Assembly (NCBI GenBank): GCA_017444545.1
Contig: JAFSWJ010000204.1
Span: forward strand, 1-5,128
Length of the DNA: 5,128 nt
Reading direction: 5' to 3'
Origin: Lachnospiraceae bacterium
Lineage (GTDB): Bacteria > Bacillota > Clostridia > Lachnospirales > Lachnospiraceae
The notes under the pieces are model-generated. The model was not told the DNA's origin. It saw only the letters and a program-made list of their open reading frames with translations, and ran no database searches. Positions 1 through 5,128 of the stretch are shown in pieces. The first letter of the stretch is position 1, and each line of letters opens with the position of its first letter. A program made the translations under genes and the position numbers.

Positions 1-358
1 GTTTGAGGAGGAGATCCTTGATATGCCGGATTTCCAGGGTAATGCTGTGATAAATTATACGGAGTATGAAATCCCGTACACCAGGATCATCGAGCACAGG
101 CATTTTGAACCCGAAAATGAAAAGGCAAGCCCCGGAAAGACCGTTATCACCAGGGAATACCCTCTGGAGTGGAACGAGGAAAGAGAACCGTATTATGCGG
201 TAAATGATGAAAAGAACAATACGCTTTACAAAAAATACGGGGAGCTTGCAAAAAGAGAAGAGAACGTCATCTTTGGAGGAAGACTGGGCCAGTACAGGTA
301 TTTTGATATGGATGATACGATAGACGAGGCACTGAAGCTGGCAGACAGGATATTATAG
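1..358 (+). CDS. glf: UDP-galactopyranose mutase, C-terminal part (5' end outside window)
   Basis: This enzyme is an FAD-dependent flavoprotein that interconverts UDP-galactopyranose and UDP-galactofuranose in the cytoplasm, supplying galactofuranose for polysaccharides and glycoconjugates. About 118 C-terminal residues are present, roughly a third of the usual 370 or so. The reading frame is open to the left edge, so the ATG at position 23 is internal and not the real start. Family hallmarks are seen in order: DFQGNAVINYT, YTRIIEH (codon 83-85 is the conserved Arg that contacts the substrate diphosphate in known structures), TREYP, EPYYAVND, and the C-terminal FGGRLGQYRYFDMD block, which carries the conserved Arg, Tyr and Asp near the flavin and UDP. 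The gene ends in TAG and is followed at once by a hairpin terminator, so it is the last gene of its transcript. The upstream neighbours, probably polysaccharide genes, are not visible. The family assignment is very secure from motif order. Confidence 0.96.
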   Translation, partial: FEEEILDMPDFQGNAVINYTEYEIPYTRIIEHRHFEPENEKASPGKTVITREYPLEWNEEREPYYAVNDEKNNTLYKKYGELAKREENVIFGGRLGQYRYFDMDDTIDEALKLADRIL

Positions 359-366
359 TATAATAA

Positions 367-395
367 AAACAGGAGCCGTTTTGCGACTCCTGTTT
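367..395. terminator. Convergent intrinsic terminator shared by glf and the FliD-like gene
   Basis: A 9-bp perfect inverted repeat, AAACAGGAG (367-375) and CTCCTGTTT (387-395), encloses an 11-base loop in which two further C-G pairs can form after one mismatch. Read on the minus strand, the stem is followed by TTATTATA and its own 3' end adds Ts, giving a run of five Ts, which is typical of an intrinsic terminator. Read on the plus strand, only three Ts follow before AGC, so termination of glf should be weaker. The TAA stop of the minus-strand gene (394-396) overlaps the distal arm, so a ribosome finishing that gene would cover part of the stem. Confidence 0.85.
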
Positions 396-1698
396 AGCAA
401 TATCCGTTGAACATCATGCCGGAATACATGCTTGTGATATAAGGATTCGGGAAGTTCTTTCCCGGATTTTTGTATTCAACGACCACCCGGCTGGTATATT
501 CCATGGGATTCAGTGAGATCTCGGCAGCCTTGTCAACAAGGGTGTTTGTGAAGTTTGTGATGGCCTTCAGTGTGTCGTGAGGATCTCCTTCGCCGGCCGA
601 TTGCGCCAGAAGCTTTTTGTCTATATTCAGCATCCCGTCTTCGTCAAAGGAAAGACCTATCGCATCAAGTTCGTTCTGATACTGGGAGCGGATGCTTCTC
701 ATCTGTGAATTGAATTTTGTGGATCTGCCATAGCTTTCGGTATATTCGGCGGCCTTTCTCATGAAATCGTTGTAGCCTTTGACCAGACCGGAGATATTTC
801 CTACAAGAGATTCTATATCAGGACGAAGCCCTACCGTGACAGGAGAGTCTTCATCGTTTTGTCCCATCAAAGTTATCTCGTAAACCTTGTCTATGGTGAA
901 CGAATTCGAGTACGCCGAATGTTCGGAGCCGTTTAGTGCAAATATCGCATTGGATGAAGGACTGGTGACTTCGGATATACCGAAGTACTCAACCGCACCG
1001 GAGGCTGTGCTGGTGTTGTCATCGGATACGGTGAAAACATCCCTGCCGTCAATCTGCTTGCCTGTGGCAGTGCTTTCAAGCCTGAGAGCGGAAAGACCGG
1101 TACCGTCAGATTCGACTGTTGCATTCACTCCTATATTCGAGCGATTGATGAGCCTGGCCAGCTTTTCCTGCATATCCTTGTTTGTATCGCCGGCTTCCAC
1201 ATTGAACTGGAACTCATAGTCCGTATCATTTATCTCTATATCAAATGAATAGGTGTCGGGAGCAAGATCCATGTCACCTTCGCCTATAAATTTTCCGAGA
1301 TTCACCTGGGATGAAGCAAGCTGCTTTACGGTGATCTCAAAGGAAGGCACGTCATCAGGATCTATGGACTGGCTGTTGTCGCCTATGTATTTTGCGATCG
1401 CTATATCTTCATTTGAAGAATAGGCTGTCTTTTTGTCGAGCACGCTCATGGTATCCTCTGAAGAAAGAGAGGAAATGACATTGCTTAGTTCGCGCGCATT
1501 TTCCTTCATATTGACAGCGTAGCTTGTGGTCTCGGTTCCGTAATCAATGAGAAACAGAGGAGATTCTTTCGACTGCCTGACGATAGACTCATATATGCCC
1601 TTTAACTCGCCGCGCTTGTGGTTGTCGTAACGCGTAGACTTCGGTGCATATGTGGTTAGAAAATTGTTGTAGATATTTGTTAATGCAAATCCAGCCAT
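394..1698 (-). CDS. FliD-like flagellar filament-cap / hook-associated protein 2 family protein
   Basis: This 434-residue protein resembles FliD, which caps the growing flagellar filament outside the cell and helps flagellin fold. Visible FliD-type blocks, in order, are: SSNEDIAIA then SFEITVKQLAS (93-129, end of the FliD_N domain); a beta-rich region with NVEAGDTNKDMQEKLARLIN and a VNATVESDGTG stretch (166-201); a hook-IN-like block with ALNGSEHSAYSNSFTIDKVYEITL (254-277); VTVGLRPDIESLVGNISGLVKGYNDF (287-312); and a C-terminal helical region with LDAIGLSFDEDGMLNID (344-360). The usual N-terminal FliD opening (GLDT-type) is absent and is replaced by MAGFALTNIYNNFLTTYAP. The tail PYITSMYSGMMFNGYC is also unlike textbook FliD. 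No signal peptide is seen, as expected for type III flagellar export. The start at 1698 is preferred over an ATG 14 codons upstream because a perfect AGGAGG lies 8 bases before it. The gene appears monocistronic or at most follows thrH. It could be the cap itself or a paralogue with another role, so no symbol is given. Confidence 0.85.
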   Translation of the reverse strand: MAGFALTNIYNNFLTTYAPKSTRYDNHKRGELKGIYESIVRQSKESPLFLIDYGTETTSYAVNMKENARELSNVISSLSSEDTMSVLDKKTAYSSNEDIAIAKYIGDNSQSIDPDDVPSFEITVKQLASSQVNLGKFIGEGDMDLAPDTYSFDIEINDTDYEFQFNVEAGDTNKDMQEKLARLINRSNIGVNATVESDGTGLSALRLESTATGKQIDGRDVFTVSDDNTSTASGAVEYFGISEVTSPSSNAIFALNGSEHSAYSNSFTIDKVYEITLMGQNDEDSPVTVGLRPDIESLVGNISGLVKGYNDFMRKAAEYTESYGRSTKFNSQMRSIRSQYQNELDAIGLSFDEDGMLNIDKKLLAQSAGEGDPHDTLKAITNFTNTLVDKAAEISLNPMEYTSRVVVEYKNPGKNFPNPYITSMYSGMMFNGYC

Positions 1699-1706
1699 CT
1701 TTGTCC

Positions 1707-1712
1707 CCTCCT
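1707..1712 (-). promoter_or_regulatory. Ribosome binding site deciding the start of the FliD-like gene
   Basis: Read on the minus strand, AAAGGAGGGGAC contains a full AGGAGG core 8 bases before the ATG at 1698-1696. This places the start of translation at MAGFALTN rather than at the in-frame ATG at 1740, which has no comparable site. The longer form would also put this Shine-Dalgarno inside the coding region. Confidence 0.9.
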
Positions 1713-1788
1713 TTCTTCCATGAATTTTGGGAGACCCCATAAAACCTTTCTATCTGCGTTCCGGTTGTCATCAGAAGAACACAAATAG

Positions 1789-1808
1789 GCGTAAAAATCC
1801 ATTTACAC
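1789..1808 (-). promoter_or_regulatory. Stem-loop at the predicted 5' end of the FliD-like mRNA
   Basis: On the minus strand, GTGTAAA and TTTACGC pair over 7 bp (one G-U) around the 6-base loop TGGATT. With the -10 box at 1815-1820, transcription should start near 1808, which would put the hairpin at or next to +1. Such 5'-terminal stem-loops often protect mRNA from decay. That role, and the start site, are inference only. The stem is short and mostly A-T. Confidence 0.35.
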
Positions 1809-1814
1809 AATATA

Positions 1815-1843
1815 AAGGTATCACAGGTTTGGGGAAAAAGCAA
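1815..1843 (-). promoter_or_regulatory. Candidate sigma-A promoter for the FliD-like gene
   Basis: Read on the minus strand: TTGCTT (1843-1838), a 17-base spacer, then TACCTT (1820-1815). A TG one base before the -10 forms an extended -10 (TGATACCTT). Each hexamer matches consensus at only 3 of 6 positions, but these include the key T-A---T bases, and an A/T-rich tract lies just upstream of the -35. It implies a leader of about 110 nt. No sigma-28-type flagellar promoter with correct spacing was found in the spacer, which is odd for a late flagellar gene. Confidence 0.45.
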
Positions 1844-1890
1844 GTACTTTTTAAAAAATTGTCAGATAATTTGAGAATTTGTTTCTACGG

Positions 1891-2493
1891 TCATCTAAAA
1901 ACCTTACGGATGGCGTCGAGAAACCCGGGATAATCGTCAAAAGCGGGGATATCGGGATTATCCTTTATTATCTGATCGGTACTGCGAAAGAGGAAGCCGG
2001 CCCGGCTTTGTTTTATCATCCCGAGGTCATTGTAGCTGTCACCTGCAGCAATGGTATCGAAGCCTATGGACTGGAGAGCCTTGACCGTGGCAAGCTTTGC
2101 ACCCTCGATCCTCATGGTGAAATCAGTGATCTCGCCTGTATCTGAAACCACCAGACTGTTGCAGAAAATGGTGGGATAGGAGAGCTTTTTCATGAGAGGA
2201 CCTGCAAACTCGGTGAAGGTATCGCTCAATATCAGAACCTGCGAAAAACTCCGAAGCTCATCCAGAAATTCCTTTGCTCCGTCAAGAGGGTCTATGGTCG
2301 ATATCACATCCTGAATCTCCCTGAGACCAAGACCATGTTCCTTCAGGATCGAGATACGAAAGCGCATCAGTTTGTCGTAATCCGGTTCGTCCCTGGTGGT
2401 TCGGGAAAGTTCGGGGATACCGGTGGCTTTTGAAAAAGCGATCCAGATCTCGGGGACCAGGACTCCTTCAAGATCAAGACAGACTATATCCAT
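1891..2493 (-). CDS. thrH: Phosphoserine phosphatase / homoserine phosphotransferase ThrH (HAD family)
   Basis: This 200-residue cytoplasmic enzyme has the length and near-identical blocks of Pseudomonas ThrH. ThrH dephosphorylates phosphoserine and can pass the phosphate to homoserine, linking serine and threonine synthesis. The opening CLDLEGVLVPEIWIAF is diagnostic. HAD motif I is D7-L-E9, where ThrH has Glu in place of the usual second Asp. The cap region has TTRDEPDYDKLM (32-43) and ILKEHGL (49-55). Motif II is SDT (90-92), motif III a Lys near 133, and motif IV GDSYND (151-156), which binds Mg2+. The start is supported by AGGAG (2507-2503) nine bases before the ATG. The gene is transcribed away from potA from its own promoter in the shared intergenic region. 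Family membership is very likely. Which activity matters in this host cannot be read from sequence, and the phosphatase (SerB-like) role alone is possible. Confidence 0.93.
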   Translation of the reverse strand: MDIVCLDLEGVLVPEIWIAFSKATGIPELSRTTRDEPDYDKLMRFRISILKEHGLGLREIQDVISTIDPLDGAKEFLDELRSFSQVLILSDTFTEFAGPLMKKLSYPTIFCNSLVVSDTGEITDFTMRIEGAKLATVKALQSIGFDTIAAGDSYNDLGMIKQSRAGFLFRSTDQIIKDNPDIPAFDDYPGFLDAIRKVFR

Positions 2494-2523
2494 GTGACAG
2501 AGCTCCTTTCAGTTTGTTCCTTT

Positions 2524-2553
2524 ATTTTAACCAATGCGGTGTCTGATTGTCAA
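2524..2553 (-). promoter_or_regulatory. Predicted sigma-A promoter of thrH
   Basis: Read on the minus strand: TTGACA (2553-2548, a perfect -35), an 18-base spacer, then TAAAAT (2529-2524, 5 of 6). Transcription would start near 2517, leaving a leader of about 24 nt that contains the AAGGAG ribosome binding site. The -35 overlaps the -35 of the potA promoter on the other strand. Confidence 0.75.
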
Positions 2554-2575
2554 TTCGGTGAAAATAGTGTATAAC
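2547..2575 (+). promoter_or_regulatory. Predicted sigma-A promoter of the potABC operon
   Basis: TTGTCA (2547-2552, 5 of 6) and TATAAC (2570-2575, 5 of 6) are separated by exactly 17 bases. The expected start is near 2582, giving a leader of about 34 nt, which is too short for a riboswitch. AAGGA (2601-2605) lies 10 bases before the potA ATG. Two short direct repeats, ATTGTC (2546 and 2585) and AATTCG (2552 and 2578), flank the core and could be regulator contacts, though they may be chance. Confidence 0.8.
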
Positions 2576-2615
2576 TTAATTCGTATTGTCGGTTTTTATT
2601 AAGGAAAACACATAA

Positions 2616-3689
2616 ATGGGCGAAACTATACTGGAGCTGAAAAATATATCCAAAAGCTTTGACGGAAAAAAGATCCTTGATGATCTTTGCCTCAATATAG
2701 AAAAAAACGAATTTGTAACGCTGCTCGGACCTTCGGGGTGCGGCAAATCAACGCTTCTGCGTATAATAGGCGGATTTGTGAAGCCGGATCACGGACAGGT
2801 GTTTTTTGAAGGCAGTGACATCACATCCATGCCGCCGGAGAAAAGGCAGGTACATACCGTTTTTCAGAAGTATTCTCTCTTTCCGCATATGAATGTGGCT
2901 GATAATGTAGCCTTCGGCCTGAAACTGAAAAAAAAGAGCAAAGAATACATAAATGAGAAGGTCAGATACGCCATGAGGCTTGTCAATATGGAAGGCTACG
3001 AGGAGAGGATGACCACTTCCCTCTCGGGAGGGCAGCAGCAAAGGATCGCCATAGCAAGAGCCATAGTCAATGAGCCAAAGATGCTCCTGCTTGATGAGCC
3101 TTTGGGCGCACTCGATCTGAAGCTGCGCCATGAGATGCAGAGAGAACTGATGAGGATAAAGCACGAGGTGGGCATAACCTTTGTCTATGTGACCCATGAC
3201 CAGGAGGAAGCACTGACCATGTCTGACAGGATAGTGGTCATGAACCAGGGCATCATCCAGCAGATGGGTACTTCAAAGAGCATCTATGATGAGCCGCAGA
3301 ATGCTTTTGTTGCCGACTTCATCGGTGACAGCAACATCGTAAACGGGATCATGATAAAGGATCGGCTGGTGCTGATCCACGGGGTTGAGGTTGAGTGCGT
3401 GGATGAGGGCTTTGATTCAAATGAGCCGGTGGATGTGGTCATACGTCCGGAGGATCTGGTGATCGTGGGAAAAGACAGCGGCTTTACAAACGGCATAGTG
3501 ACAAATCTGATATACAAAGGGGCTTATTATGATATAAGCGTTGCAGCAGGAGACTATGAATGGTCGGTACAGAGCAATGTGCCTGCTGCAGTGGACAATG
3601 AAGTCGGGCTCTTCATAGATCCTGAGAACATCCAGATAATGAAGAAACCCAGATCGAGCGATGAGGAGGTCATAGACAAGCTTGGGTAA
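2616..3689 (+). CDS. potA: Spermidine/putrescine ABC transporter ATP-binding protein PotA
   Basis: This is the ATPase of the polyamine importer. It sits on the cytoplasmic face of the membrane as a dimer and drives uptake through PotB/PotC. The protein has 357 residues, a normal length (E. coli PotA is 378). The nucleotide-binding domain shows Walker A GPSGCGKST (38-46), Q-loop Q84 in VFQKYSLFPHM, signature LSGGQQQR (136-143), Walker B LLLDEP with catalytic E161, D-loop GALD (164-167) and switch H194 in VTHDQEEA. After FVADFIGDSN (231-240) comes a TOBE-type C-terminal domain with IRPEDL (276-281). The FQKYSLFPHM and DFIGDSN blocks are typical of PotA within the larger CUT1/MOI-type ATPases. 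It is first in the operon behind a strong promoter, and its last codons overlap potB by 8 bases. An in-frame A-AAA-AAG run at 2930-2936 could slip, but that would only truncate the protein. A related thiamine or iron importer is unlikely given potB and potC. Confidence 0.95.
   Translation: MGETILELKNISKSFDGKKILDDLCLNIEKNEFVTLLGPSGCGKSTLLRIIGGFVKPDHGQVFFEGSDITSMPPEKRQVHTVFQKYSLFPHMNVADNVAFGLKLKKKSKEYINEKVRYAMRLVNMEGYEERMTTSLSGGQQQRIAIARAIVNEPKMLLLDEPLGALDLKLRHEMQRELMRIKHEVGITFVYVTHDQEEALTMSDRIVVMNQGIIQQMGTSKSIYDEPQNAFVADFIGDSNIVNGIMIKDRLVLIHGVEVECVDEGFDSNEPVDVVIRPEDLVIVGKDSGFTNGIVTNLIYKGAYYDISVAAGDYEWSVQSNVPAAVDNEVGLFIDPENIQIMKKPRSSDEEVIDKLG
3664..3669 (+). promoter_or_regulatory. Ribosome binding site for the TTG start of potB
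   Basis: GAGGAGGT lies inside the end of potA, with the AGGAGG core 12 bases before the TTG at 3682. An in-frame TAG at 3673-3675 rules out any start further upstream, and no ATG or GTG occurs in frame before the first membrane segment. The spacing is longer than ideal, which may lower initiation or favour ribosomes arriving from potA. Confidence 0.7.
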
Positions 3690-4509
3690 GGTTCTGGGAA
3701 AAAGGAGTGCGCTTGCCGGTCCTTATGTCATATGGGCAGTGGGCTTTACGGTGATCCCTCTCGTTGTGATAATAAGATACGCGGTATTTGACAGGAGCGG
3801 TGCGTTCACTCTGTCAAATATCCTGGCTATATTTGCGCCTGTGCATCTGAAAGCCCTGATCTTTTCGCTTGAGATCGCTCTCGGGTGTACTCTGATATGC
3901 ATATTGCTGGCATATCCGCTGGTACTTGCGATATCACGGCTGAAGTTTGCAAGAAGCGGGATGATGCTGGTGATACTGATCCTTCCCATGTGGATGAACT
4001 TCATCCTGAAGCTTCTTGCCTGGCAGATGATACTGTCGTCAAACGGAGTACTGAACCTGATAATAAGATCGCTCGGTTTTGCGGAGTTTGACATATCAAA
4101 TACGCCCTTGAGCATAATGATAGGGGTTATATATGAGTATTTTCCGTATATGGTGCTTCCGATCTATGATGCTGTCACTGCAATAGCTGAAGATGTTATC
4201 GAAGCTGCAAGGGATTTGGGAGCAAAGAAGAAAACGGTCTTCTGGAAGGTGGTGTTCCCTTTGTCTCTTCCGGGACTTATGAGCGGGATCACCATGGTAT
4301 TTGTTCCGTCAATGACAAGCTTTGTGACTGCGGATATCCTGGGGGGAGGGAAGCTTCAGCTGGTTGGAAATATAATTGAGCAGGAATTCATACACAGCAT
4401 GAACTGGAATCTGGGAGCGGGACTGTCTGTCGCTTTGATGATATTTGTACTCATCAGTATGACCTTTACGATAAACAAGGATGAAAGAGAGGAGGAAGAA
4501 GCTTGGTAG
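3682..4509 (+). CDS. potB: Spermidine/putrescine ABC transporter permease PotB (TTG start)
   Basis: This is one of the two membrane subunits forming the polyamine channel. It has 275 residues, close to E. coli PotB. Six hydrophobic spans can be read at about 15-36, 59-85, 94-118, 144-166, 196-216 and 247-265. The cytoplasmic EAA loop, EAARDLGAKKKTVFWKVVFP (174-193) continuing to LPG, is the docking site for PotA. Other PotB-like blocks are LPMWMNFILKLLAWQ (101-115), IYEYFPYMVLPIY (150-162) and VPSMTSFVTADILGGG (208-223). The start is TTG at 3682, the only plausible initiator. It overlaps the potA stop by 8 bases, which suggests translational coupling. The protein ends in an acidic tail (KDEREEEEAW) whose codons also form the potC ribosome binding site. 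Being potB rather than potC is supported by gene order and by the F-I-L-K-x-L-A-W block. Confidence 0.93.
   Translation: MGKVLGKRSALAGPYVIWAVGFTVIPLVVIIRYAVFDRSGAFTLSNILAIFAPVHLKALIFSLEIALGCTLICILLAYPLVLAISRLKFARSGMMLVILILPMWMNFILKLLAWQMILSSNGVLNLIIRSLGFAEFDISNTPLSIMIGVIYEYFPYMVLPIYDAVTAIAEDVIEAARDLGAKKKTVFWKVVFPLSLPGLMSGITMVFVPSMTSFVTADILGGGKLQLVGNIIEQEFIHSMNWNLGAGLSVALMIFVLISMTFTINKDEREEEEAW
4490..4495 (+). promoter_or_regulatory. Ribosome binding site for the TTG start of potC
   Basis: AGGAGG sits 7 bases before the TTG at 4503, ideal spacing, inside the purine-rich codons for the acidic PotB tail. It is the main evidence that potC begins with TTG inside the end of potB. Confidence 0.85.
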
Positions 4510-5128
4510 AAAAAGCCAGGGCATTAATAAGCCGCCTCTATATATTATTTATCATCCTCTTTCTCTATGCGCCCATTGCCGTGCTGATAATACTGTCCTT
4601 TAATGATTCGAGGTCAAGGGTGGTCTGGGGAGGCTTTACCTTCAGGTGGTATGCAACCCTCCTCCACAATGCCCAGATACGGTCGGCTCTTGGCACGACC
4701 TTTCTGCTGGCCTTTCTTTCGGCATTTATATCTCTGGTGATCGGGACGGCAGCAGCGCTGGGGATACATTCTATGAAGAAAAGAAATCACAGACTGATGA
4801 TGATGATCACAAATATACCCATGCTCAATGCCGACATAGTCACCGGTATAGCCCTCATGCTCTGGATCATCCAGTTCATGCCGCTGGGGTTTGTGTCGGT
4901 GCTCATCGCTCATATAACCTTCAACATCCCGTATGTGATTCTGGCGGTCATGCCAAAGGTCAGGACAATGAACATATCCATATATAATGCCGGAAGAGAT
5001 CTGGGGGCAGGACCTTTGAGGGCTTTTTTTGAACTGATGCTTCCCCAGCTTTCAGGAGGGATGATATCAGGCTTTTTTATGGCTTTCACTATGTCGATGG
5101 ATGATTTTGTGATAACATATTTTACCAA
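4503..5128 (+). CDS. potC: Spermidine/putrescine ABC transporter permease PotC (TTG start, 3' end outside window)
   Basis: This is the second membrane subunit of the polyamine importer. It is open to the right edge, with 208 residues visible of about 260 expected. It starts at TTG 4503, overlapping the potB stop by 7 bases behind a well-spaced AGGAGG. It reads MVEKARALISRLYILFI at the N-terminus. PotC hallmarks follow: a first membrane span (about 11-33) ending in LSFNDSRS (31-38), VVWGGFTFRWY (40-50), a second span at 62-88, NIPMLNADIVTGIALML (104-120), and FNIPYVILAVMPKV (140-153). The EAA-type loop is NAGRDLGAGPLRAFFELMLPQ (162-182), and the conserved MSMDDFVITYF (197-207) comes near the right edge. 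The usual EAA triplet reads NAG here, while the downstream D-L-G-A core is kept. Runs of seven and six Ts (5024-5030, 5073-5078) encode Phe pairs. A 113-codon frame at 4646-4987 overlaps it but has no family features. Its downstream partner should be potD. Confidence 0.93.
   Translation, partial: MVEKARALISRLYILFIILFLYAPIAVLIILSFNDSRSRVVWGGFTFRWYATLLHNAQIRSALGTTFLLAFLSAFISLVIGTAAALGIHSMKKRNHRLMMMITNIPMLNADIVTGIALMLWIIQFMPLGFVSVLIAHITFNIPYVILAVMPKVRTMNISIYNAGRDLGAGPLRAFFELMLPQLSGGMISGFFMAFTMSMDDFVITYFT

Larger units (their letters stand above)
1699..1890. other. Spacer between thrH and the FliD-like gene
   Basis: This A/T-rich, gene-free stretch lies between two minus-strand genes. It holds the ribosome binding site, stem-loop and candidate promoter listed separately. 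No G-C-rich terminator follows thrH. The only candidate is a weak AAATT/AATTT pairing near 1850-1866 that runs into Ts, so some read-through from thrH into the FliD-like gene is possible. Short reading frames here (for example on the plus strand from 1727) show no family features and are not called. Confidence 0.6.

Noticed and set aside
887..1219. 110-codon plus-strand frame opposite the FliD-like gene
   Set aside because: No ribosome binding site or recognisable domain. It is the antisense shadow of a well-supported gene.
1699..1740. Upstream ATG at 1740 as the start of the FliD-like gene
   Set aside because: The extra 14 codons span the perfect AGGAGG that serves the ATG at 1698, and no good ribosome binding site precedes 1740.
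1784..1806. Sigma-28-like TAAA ... GCC on the minus strand
   Set aside because: Only 11 bases separate TAAA from GCC instead of about 15, and the rest of the -10 (TATTT) fits poorly.
1835..1852. AAAAAG/CTTTTT inverted repeat as a thrH terminator
   Set aside because: The stem is almost all A-T, is not followed by a T run in the thrH direction (CCCC follows), and overlaps the candidate -35.
2928..2956. A-AAA-AAG slippery heptamer in the dnaX phase inside potA
   Set aside because: A -1 shift reaches TGA at 2954-2956 after about six codons. No upstream Shine-Dalgarno-like sequence or strong downstream hairpin is visible, so programmed frameshifting has no support.
4646..4987. 113-codon open frame on the plus strand, His/Asp-rich
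   Set aside because: It lies wholly inside potC in another frame and is low in hydrophobic structure, while the potC frame carries clear permease motifs throughout.

Overview
The window looks like chromosomal DNA of a motile, low-to-mid GC Clostridia member, most likely Lachnospiraceae (Butyrivibrio/Roseburia-like). This is an inference from strong AGGAGG ribosome binding sites, frequent AGA/AGG and ATA codons, TTG start codons, sigma-A-type promoters, and the resemblance of the encoded proteins to families I know from that group. I could not run a database search.

Layout: (1) The left edge holds the 3' end of a plus-strand UDP-galactopyranose mutase gene (glf), which supplies UDP-galactofuranose for surface polysaccharides. 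(2) Facing it on the minus strand is a 434-residue FliD-like flagellar cap / hook-associated-protein-2 relative. The two genes converge on one hairpin terminator, and the stop codon of the flagellar gene lies inside the stem. (3) Upstream of the flagellar gene is a 192-base spacer with a candidate promoter and a stem-loop at the predicted 5' end of the transcript. (4) Next on the minus strand is thrH, a HAD-family phosphoserine phosphatase / homoserine phosphotransferase. (5) A 122-base divergent intergenic region separates thrH from a plus-strand polyamine ABC transporter operon. It carries two good promoters back to back, and their -35 boxes occupy the same small palindrome. (6) The operon runs potA (ATPase), potB (permease) and potC (permease, cut by the right edge). 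The genes overlap by 7-8 bases, and potB and potC both start with TTG behind AGGAGG. A substrate-binding potD would be expected just beyond the window.

PotA, PotB and PotC should assemble one inner-membrane spermidine/putrescine importer. The other genes (cell-surface sugar, flagellum, amino-acid metabolism) are ordinary chromosomal neighbours and do not obviously form a pathway with it. I see no mobile element, CRISPR array, tRNA or rRNA, and no convincing new multi-gene system. The points most worth a second look are the shared -35 divergent promoter, the non-canonical ends of the FliD-like protein, and the repeated TTG/overlap junctions in the pot operon.
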